Positions 4,197-8,117 of a DNA stretch of 8,117 nucleotides are shown piece by piece (the stretch's first letter is position 1; each line of letters opens with the position of its first letter). Origin of the DNA: an uncultured Collinsella sp. (GTDB lineage: Bacteria > Actinomycetota > Coriobacteriia > Coriobacteriales > Coriobacteriaceae); assembly GCA_934655835.1 (NCBI GenBank), contig CAKUHM010000055.1:1-8117 (forward strand), read 5' to 3'. The position numbers and the translations under genes are program-made. Below the pieces are notes generated by a model. It ran no database searches. It worked only from the letters and a program-made list of their open reading frames with translations, and was not told where the DNA came from.

Positions 4197-5579
4197 GAGC
4201 TCCACACTTTCGGCGCCGTTGATGGTTAGGTTTCGCTCGTAGAAGGCGGTGAGGGCGCGGATAGCGTACATCACATCGCGCACGCCGCCGGTCTCGTAGC
4301 TCGAGTGCATGGCAAGCTGCGGCAAGCCCACGTCCACGGCATGCATGCTCGCCTGCATATTGGACAGATTGCCCAGGGTAGAACCGCCGGCCATATCGCT
4401 CTTGTTGGCGAAGGCCTGCGTGGGCACGTCGGCGTCATCGCAAATAGCCTGGAACACCGCACGGCTAAAGGCATCGGTGCAGTAGTGCTGGTTGGCGGCT
4501 TCCTTGATGACGATGCCGCCGTTGAGCACGACCTGGTTGCGGGCGTCGCACTTCTCGGCGTGGTTGGGGTGCACGGCATGCGCGTTGTCGCAGCTCACGA
4601 GCATCGAGGCGGCAAGTGCGCGGTGGTACGACTCGTCATCGAAGCCCAGCGACCCGTTAATGCGGCGCAGCGCGTCGGCCAAGAACGTCGACATGGCGCC
4701 CTGCTTGGTCTCGGAGCCAACCTCCTCGTTATCGAAGCAGCAAAAGACCGAAACGTCATGCGCGTTCTCGGCACCCAAAAATGCCTGCAGCGAGGTGTAG
4801 GCGCAGGCCAGGTCGTCAAGTTTGGGCGTCGAGATAAACTCGTCAGCCCAGCCCCAAATACGCGCATCCTGTCGGTTGACCAGGAACAGGTCGCGGCCCA
4901 GAATCTGCTCAGGCTCAACATCCAGTTCCTCAGCGATCAGGGCGTCAAAATCTCCCTGCTTAAGGTCACCGGCGCTGATGAGCGGGCACAGGTCGACGGC
5001 GCGGTTGGGAGCAAAGCCCTCGTTAACGCCGCGGTTCATGTGGATGGCAAGGCTCGGGATGATGGCGACTTCGCGCTCGGTGGCAAGCAGGCGGCTCTCA
5101 ATGCGGTCACCCTCGCGCACCAGCACGCGGCCCGCGAGCGCCAGCGGGCGATCGAACCAGGTGTAGTCGATCATACCGCCGTAGGCCTCGGCGTTCAGGC
5201 GTAGCGTCTCGCCCGCGCCGTCAAGCTCAGGCACGGCCTTGACCTTAAACATCGGGGAATCGCTGTGCGACGCCGTGAGCTGAAAATGGTAGTCACCGGC
5301 AACGCCGTCCTCGCCCCACGTCGCTGCCAAGTCCTCGCCCACCTTAAAGGCGATAACGCTCGAGGTATTGCGCTGCGTGTAATAACGCCCGCCCGGCTCG
5401 ATGTCCCACGCCGCATTCTCGGGCAGGTAGGTAAAGCCCGCCTCGTCGAGCTCAGCCATAATGGTCGCCGCCGTATGGAACATGCTGGGGCATGCCTCGA
5501 TAAAGTCGATAAGGTCATTGGCAGCCTCGATATCGTCGGCCGTCACATGCGCGCGCTCGGGCGCTTCCTGATCCGTCAT
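4194..5579 (-). CDS. apeB: M18 family aminopeptidase (aspartyl aminopeptidase type)
   Basis: A 461-residue cytosolic zinc aminopeptidase that trims N-terminal residues, in this family often acidic ones, from peptides. Expected metal and catalytic residues are present: H105 ('ASHSDSP'), D255 ('KLDD'), E285/E286 ('DNEEVGS'), D331 ('SCDNAHAVHPN') and H425 ('AMHSSYE'). Length and order fit M18 proteins, which assemble as large oligomers. The chosen ATG (5579) has AAGGGGAG at 5583-5590 and gives the usual family N-terminus shortly before 'LIDFIEACPSMFHT'. The frame remains open to an ATG at 5690 with an even better AAAAGGAG site, which would add 37 residues not typical of the family and rich in GGG/GGA/CGG codons rare in the neighbours; I regard that as leader. 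The stop codon lies in a hairpin repeat. The gene is divergent from the amidase gene. The exact peptide preference is not readable. Confidence 0.94.
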   Translation of the reverse strand: MTDQEAPERAHVTADDIEAANDLIDFIEACPSMFHTAATIMAELDEAGFTYLPENAAWDIEPGGRYYTQRNTSSVIAFKVGEDLAATWGEDGVAGDYHFQLTASHSDSPMFKVKAVPELDGAGETLRLNAEAYGGMIDYTWFDRPLALAGRVLVREGDRIESRLLATEREVAIIPSLAIHMNRGVNEGFAPNRAVDLCPLISAGDLKQGDFDALIAEELDVEPEQILGRDLFLVNRQDARIWGWADEFISTPKLDDLACAYTSLQAFLGAENAHDVSVFCCFDNEEVGSETKQGAMSTFLADALRRINGSLGFDDESYHRALAASMLVSCDNAHAVHPNHAEKCDARNQVVLNGGIVIKEAANQHYCTDAFSRAVFQAICDDADVPTQAFANKSDMAGGSTLGNLSNMQASMHAVDVGLPQLAMHSSYETGGVRDVMYAIRALTAFYERNLTINGAESVEL

Positions 5580-5613
5580 GTTCTCCCCTTTCGCTGGGCT
5601 GATGATCCCCTCC

Positions 5614-5619
5614 AGCATA
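5614..5619 (-). promoter_or_regulatory. Weak candidate -10 box for the M18 gene
   Basis: On the - strand TATGCT lies 34 bases before the preferred ATG at 5579. A transcript starting here would exclude the alternative upstream ATG at 5690 and so agrees with the shorter protein. No acceptable -35 is seen 17 bases upstream, so support is limited. Confidence 0.3.
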
Positions 5620-5697
5620 CCCCGCCACGCCAGCGCCGCACTCTTCATTCCGTGCTTAATTCCGCGCCGCTCACCAAGTTGAGCCATCATGCCCGCG

Positions 5698-5705
5698 CTC
5701 CTTTT
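5698..5705 (-). promoter_or_regulatory. Strong ribosome site before an alternative start of the M18 frame
   Basis: On the - strand AAAAGGAG is followed after 7 nt by two consecutive ATG codons (5690 and 5687) in frame with the M18 protein. It is either the true start, giving a 498-residue product with a basic N-terminal extension, or a fortuitous match within the divergent intergenic region. Confidence 0.4.
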
Positions 5706-5740
5706 GCGACAATTGCGCTAACAGGACGAGAGGAGCCGTC

Positions 5741-6826
5741 ATGAAGCCACGTAACATTGCCATCGCCTGCGGTGTCGCGGGTGTCGCCGTCGGCCTTGCC
5801 GCCGCCACCGGTATCGTTTATCACAAGCAAATCAAGTCCGCCGCGTCGCTCAAACGCTTGACCGACTATGCGGATGGCTATGACCTGTACGCAATCGACA
5901 TCGCTTACGACTACGACCTTGACCGCATCATCGCAGCCGATGTACGCGACGACCAGGCCTACATTGATGCCGTAGTGGCTCAGGTGTTGCCCGGCGTGCC
6001 GGCACATGTCCAGGCGCCCCAGTTTGCCTGCAGCGCCTTTGCCGCCGTGGATGCCGAGGGCCGTGTTCGCACCGGTCGCAATTACGACTTTAAGGACGAC
6101 ACCTCGGCGCTGCTGGTGCGCAATCACCCGCGCGACGGCTATGCCTCCATCGGGTTTGCCGCCCTTAACAACCTGGGCGCCAACACTCCACTTGGCTCCG
6201 TCGCCGGACGCGCTGCGGCGTTGATGGGCCCGTTTGCCCAGCTCGACGGCGTCAACGAATGTGGCGTGTCCATTGCCGTGCTCACCCTGGATTCCAAACC
6301 CTGTGACCAGGACACGCAGCGCCCCGTCATCAATACTTCGCTCGCCATCCGCCTGGTACTCGACCGCGCCGCCACCACGCAGGAGGCCGTCGACCTGCTT
6401 TCTGCCTACGACATGCACGCCATGGCCGGACGCGACTACCACTTCTTTATCAACGACGCCGCCGGTGACGCGCGGGTGGTGGAGTGGGATCCGCGCGACC
6501 CCGACCGCGCATGCAAGGCGACTCCTGTACGCCAGGTTACGAACTTCTACGCCTGCTATGGTGACGAAGTGCTCCCCAACCAAAAGAACGGTGAGCTGGG
6601 CCATGGCAAGGAACGCGCCATCGCCATCGCCGATGTCCTCGACGCCCATGTCGGTGCCCAAGACGAGACAGTCGCTTGGAAGGCCCTACGCGCTGCGGCG
6701 CAAGAACCCAATCCGGAAGACATCACCAGCAACACGCAGTGGTCGGTCATCTTCGACAACACCGAGCCCGCTGCCGCCATCACGCTGCGCCGCCACTGGG
6801 GCGACGTCGACGCCTTCGCACTGTAA
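5741..6826 (+). CDS. Membrane-anchored linear amide C-N hydrolase (choloylglycine hydrolase family)
   Basis: A 361-residue Ntn-fold amidase expected to cleave a non-peptide amide bond (bile-salt, N-acyl amino acid, penicillin V or similar). Residues about 5-27 form one hydrophobic segment, likely a signal anchor placing the enzyme outside the membrane; C10 lacks a proper lipobox. The putative nucleophile is C97 ('FACSAFAAVD'), followed by the family's 'GRNYDF' (112-117; R113, D116), 'DGVNECG' (169-175; N172), R204, 'VVEW' (246-249) and 'NTQWSV' (331-336). In classical bile salt hydrolases the cysteine is residue 2; here it is internal, so activity would need autocleavage before C97, as in acid ceramidase/NAAA-type enzymes. 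The start has AGAGGAG (5729-5735) 5 nt upstream. It is divergent from the M18 gene, with no clear promoter or terminator seen. Family is firm; substrate unknown. Confidence 0.88.
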   Translation: MKPRNIAIACGVAGVAVGLAAATGIVYHKQIKSAASLKRLTDYADGYDLYAIDIAYDYDLDRIIAADVRDDQAYIDAVVAQVLPGVPAHVQAPQFACSAFAAVDAEGRVRTGRNYDFKDDTSALLVRNHPRDGYASIGFAALNNLGANTPLGSVAGRAAALMGPFAQLDGVNECGVSIAVLTLDSKPCDQDTQRPVINTSLAIRLVLDRAATTQEAVDLLSAYDMHAMAGRDYHFFINDAAGDARVVEWDPRDPDRACKATPVRQVTNFYACYGDEVLPNQKNGELGHGKERAIAIADVLDAHVGAQDETVAWKALRAAAQEPNPEDITSNTQWSVIFDNTEPAAAITLRRHWGDVDAFAL

Positions 6827-6893
6827 GGAGCCAGGCCCATCGACCTTACGCTCGCCTGACGTTGCTTACATTTCTATACGCTTGAGCTAACAC

Positions 6894-6929
6894 GTTTTAC
6901 CTCCGCATCAACAGTGTGCGGGGGTAAAC
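6894..6929 (+). promoter_or_regulatory. 12-bp inverted repeat at the pfkA promoter
   Basis: Positions 6896-6907 (TTTACCTCCGCA after the bulged T6895) pair with 6917-6928 (TGCGGGGGTAAA) over 12 contiguous pairs including one G-T, around a 9-nt loop; G6894-C6929 closes it beyond the bulge. No T-run follows on either strand. The right arm covers the -35 position of the extended -10 promoter at 6939-6947, so an operator is the simplest reading; a Rho-type end for the amidase transcript is the alternative. Confidence 0.45.
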
Positions 6930-6938
6930 TTATGCGCA

Positions 6939-6947
6939 TGTTATAAC
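6939..6947 (+). promoter_or_regulatory. Extended -10 promoter of pfkA
   Basis: TGTTATAAC contains the TG extension and a -10 matching five of six positions. The -35 region is G-rich and poor, which an extended -10 can tolerate. Predicted transcription would begin about 13 bases before the ATG, so the leader would consist of little more than the GGAAGGA ribosome site (6954-6960). Confidence 0.55.
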
Positions 6948-6966
6948 TTGCCCGGAAGGATTCATC

Positions 6967-8046
6967 ATGCTCAGGATCGGTCTTCTTACCAGTGGCGGCG
7001 ACTGCCAGGCGCTCAACGCCACCATGCGCGGCATTGTCAAAACGCTTATGACCAATAGCGAAGAACCTATCGAGATCTATGGTTTTGAGGACGGCTACCA
7101 GGGCCTTATCTACAGCAGGTTCCGCGTCATGACGCCCGCCGATTTTAGCGGTATCCTCACCCGCGGCGGCACCATCCTGGGCACGAGCCGCACACCGTTC
7201 AAGCGTCTGGATACCCCCGAGACCGATGGTGTCGAGAAGGTGCCGGCGATGGTCCACACCTATCACAAGCTGCAGCTCGACTGCCTGTTTATGCTGGGCG
7301 GCAACGGCTCCACCAAGACCGCCAACCGCCTGCGCGAAGAGGGCCTCAACGTTATCGCCCTGCCCAAGACCATCGATAACGACACCTGGGGCACCGAGTT
7401 GACGTTTGGCTTTACGAGCGCCATCGACGTCGCCACCAAGTGCATCGACGACATCCACACCACTGCCTCGAGCCACGGCCGCGTGTTTGTCATCGAGATC
7501 ATGGGCCACAAGGTTGGCTGGATCCCGCTGTACGCCGGCGTCGCGGGCGGCGCGGATGTCATCTTGATCCCCGAAATCCCCTACGACATGGATAACGTCA
7601 TCAAGACCATCGAGCATCGCATGGAGACCGGCAGCCGCTTTACCATCGTGGCAGTCGCCGAGGGCGCTATCTCCAAGGAGGACGCGGCGCTGTCCAAGAA
7701 GGAGTACAAGAAGAAGCTCGCCGAGCGCACGAGCCCGTCGATTGTCTACGACATCGCCAAGGAGATCGAGGCTAAGACCGGCCGCGAGACCCGCGTCGCC
7801 ATCCCCGGTCACACGCAGCGCGGCGGCCAGCCCGATGCTCAGGACCGTATCTTTGCGACCCAGTGCGGCGTCGAGGCGGCACTTGGCTGCCTGCGTGGCG
7901 AGTTTGGCTACATGATCGCCCTGCGCGACGGCAAGATGTGCCACATGCCGCTCGAGGAGGTCGCCGGCAAGCTCAAGTATGTCGACCCCCAGAGCGACCT
8001 GGTGCGCGAGGCCAAGGCGTTGGGCATCAGCTTCGGCGACGAATAG
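6967..8046 (+). CDS. pfkA: 6-phosphofructokinase
   Basis: A 359-residue PFKA-family enzyme phosphorylating fructose 6-phosphate to fructose 1,6-bisphosphate in glycolysis. Signatures in order: 'TSGGDCQALNA' (8-18), 'GGNGS' (111-115), 'PKTIDND' (133-139) with catalytic D137, 'SSHGRVFVIEIMGH' (168-181), E232 ('AEG') and 'ETRVAIPGHTQRGG' (274-287) with R276, H282 and R285 for the sugar phosphate. At the two positions that separate donor types it has Gly114 (E. coli 104, ATP-type) and Lys134 (E. coli 124, PPi-type), a mixed G/K signature found in some ATP-dependent enzymes related to PPi-PFKs. N113 replaces the Mg-binding Asp103 of E. coli. ATP use is therefore inferred, not certain. The start is fixed by GGAAGGA (6954-6960), 6 nt upstream. 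The classical E. coli enzyme is near 320 residues; this one has a longer C-terminus. Confidence 0.95.
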   Translation: MLRIGLLTSGGDCQALNATMRGIVKTLMTNSEEPIEIYGFEDGYQGLIYSRFRVMTPADFSGILTRGGTILGTSRTPFKRLDTPETDGVEKVPAMVHTYHKLQLDCLFMLGGNGSTKTANRLREEGLNVIALPKTIDNDTWGTELTFGFTSAIDVATKCIDDIHTTASSHGRVFVIEIMGHKVGWIPLYAGVAGGADVILIPEIPYDMDNVIKTIEHRMETGSRFTIVAVAEGAISKEDAALSKKEYKKKLAERTSPSIVYDIAKEIEAKTGRETRVAIPGHTQRGGQPDAQDRIFATQCGVEAALGCLRGEFGYMIALRDGKMCHMPLEEVAGKLKYVDPQSDLVREAKALGISFGDE

Positions 8047-8117
8047 CCCCTGCCCGGATTGATCCCACCGGAGGCCCCAGGGCTTACCTCCCAAATCGTC
8101 CTCGGACATGTCAGGAC

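Noticed and set aside
4305..5204. + strand open frame (299 codons) opposite the M18 gene
   Set aside because: Antisense to a gene with all catalytic residues intact; composition is that of a shadow frame.
5687..6661. - strand open frame (324 codons) opposite the amidase gene
   Set aside because: Antisense shadow; no recognisable domain or start signal.
5741..6826. Naming the amidase a bile salt hydrolase
   Set aside because: The nucleophile is internal and a membrane anchor is present, unlike canonical BSH; the family covers many amide substrates.
6874..8109. Long - strand open frame (411 codons) across pfkA
   Set aside because: It lies antisense to a well-supported phosphofructokinase and has the low-complexity Ala/Gly/Val/Asp/His composition typical of antisense frames in GC-rich DNA. 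No ribosome site or family motif.
8047..8117. GGAGG/CCTCC pairing (8070-8074 with 8087-8091) as a pfkA terminator
   Set aside because: Only five pairs and no T-run on either strand. I see nothing firm in the last 71 bases.
1..8117. CRISPR array, insertion sequence, prophage or biosynthetic cluster
   Set aside because: No regularly spaced repeats, transposase, integrase or phage genes are visible on either strand.

Overview
The window is GC-rich chromosomal DNA with strongly GC-biased codons, clear AAGGAG-type ribosome binding sites and short intergenic gaps. Protein style and gene content suggest a gut actinobacterium of the Coriobacteriia, perhaps Collinsella or a relative: a SEC-C-tagged methionine aminopeptidase, a membrane-anchored choloylglycine-hydrolase-like amidase, and a 'GGNGS…PKTIDND' phosphofructokinase. 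This placement is inference from style, not a database match.

Layout. On the + strand come a radical SAM protein of the COG0731 type (108-884), methionine aminopeptidase (977-1864) ending at a strong intrinsic terminator, and a D-2-hydroxyacid dehydrogenase (1998-2933) that starts at TTG just after a 13-bp hairpin. A structured gap (2934-3114) follows, with one 12-bp hairpin and one roughly 100-nt imperfect palindrome containing a terminator. On the - strand lies a type II toxin-antitoxin pair (RelB/DinJ-like antitoxin 3599-3979, PIN-domain toxin 3115-3606; 8-nt overlap) with a readable promoter and a tandem 9-nt repeat over its -35. Next, also on the - strand, is an M18 aminopeptidase (4194-5579) with a terminator downstream. 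Divergent from it on the + strand is a membrane-anchored Ntn-type linear amide hydrolase (5741-6826), followed by 6-phosphofructokinase (6967-8046).

The genes do not form one pathway. Most are housekeeping or peripheral metabolism (N-terminal Met removal, peptide turnover, glycolysis, 2-oxoacid reduction). The accessory part is the toxin-antitoxin cassette, whose codon use and AT-rich promoter differ from the neighbours. The most unusual structure is a pair of near-identical hairpin repeats (1938-1980 and 4154-4196), in the same orientation, bracketing a block of about 2.2 kb that holds the dehydrogenase and the toxin-antitoxin pair. I do not see a clearly new multi-gene system; the repeat pair, the extended palindrome and the internal-cysteine amidase are the best leads.
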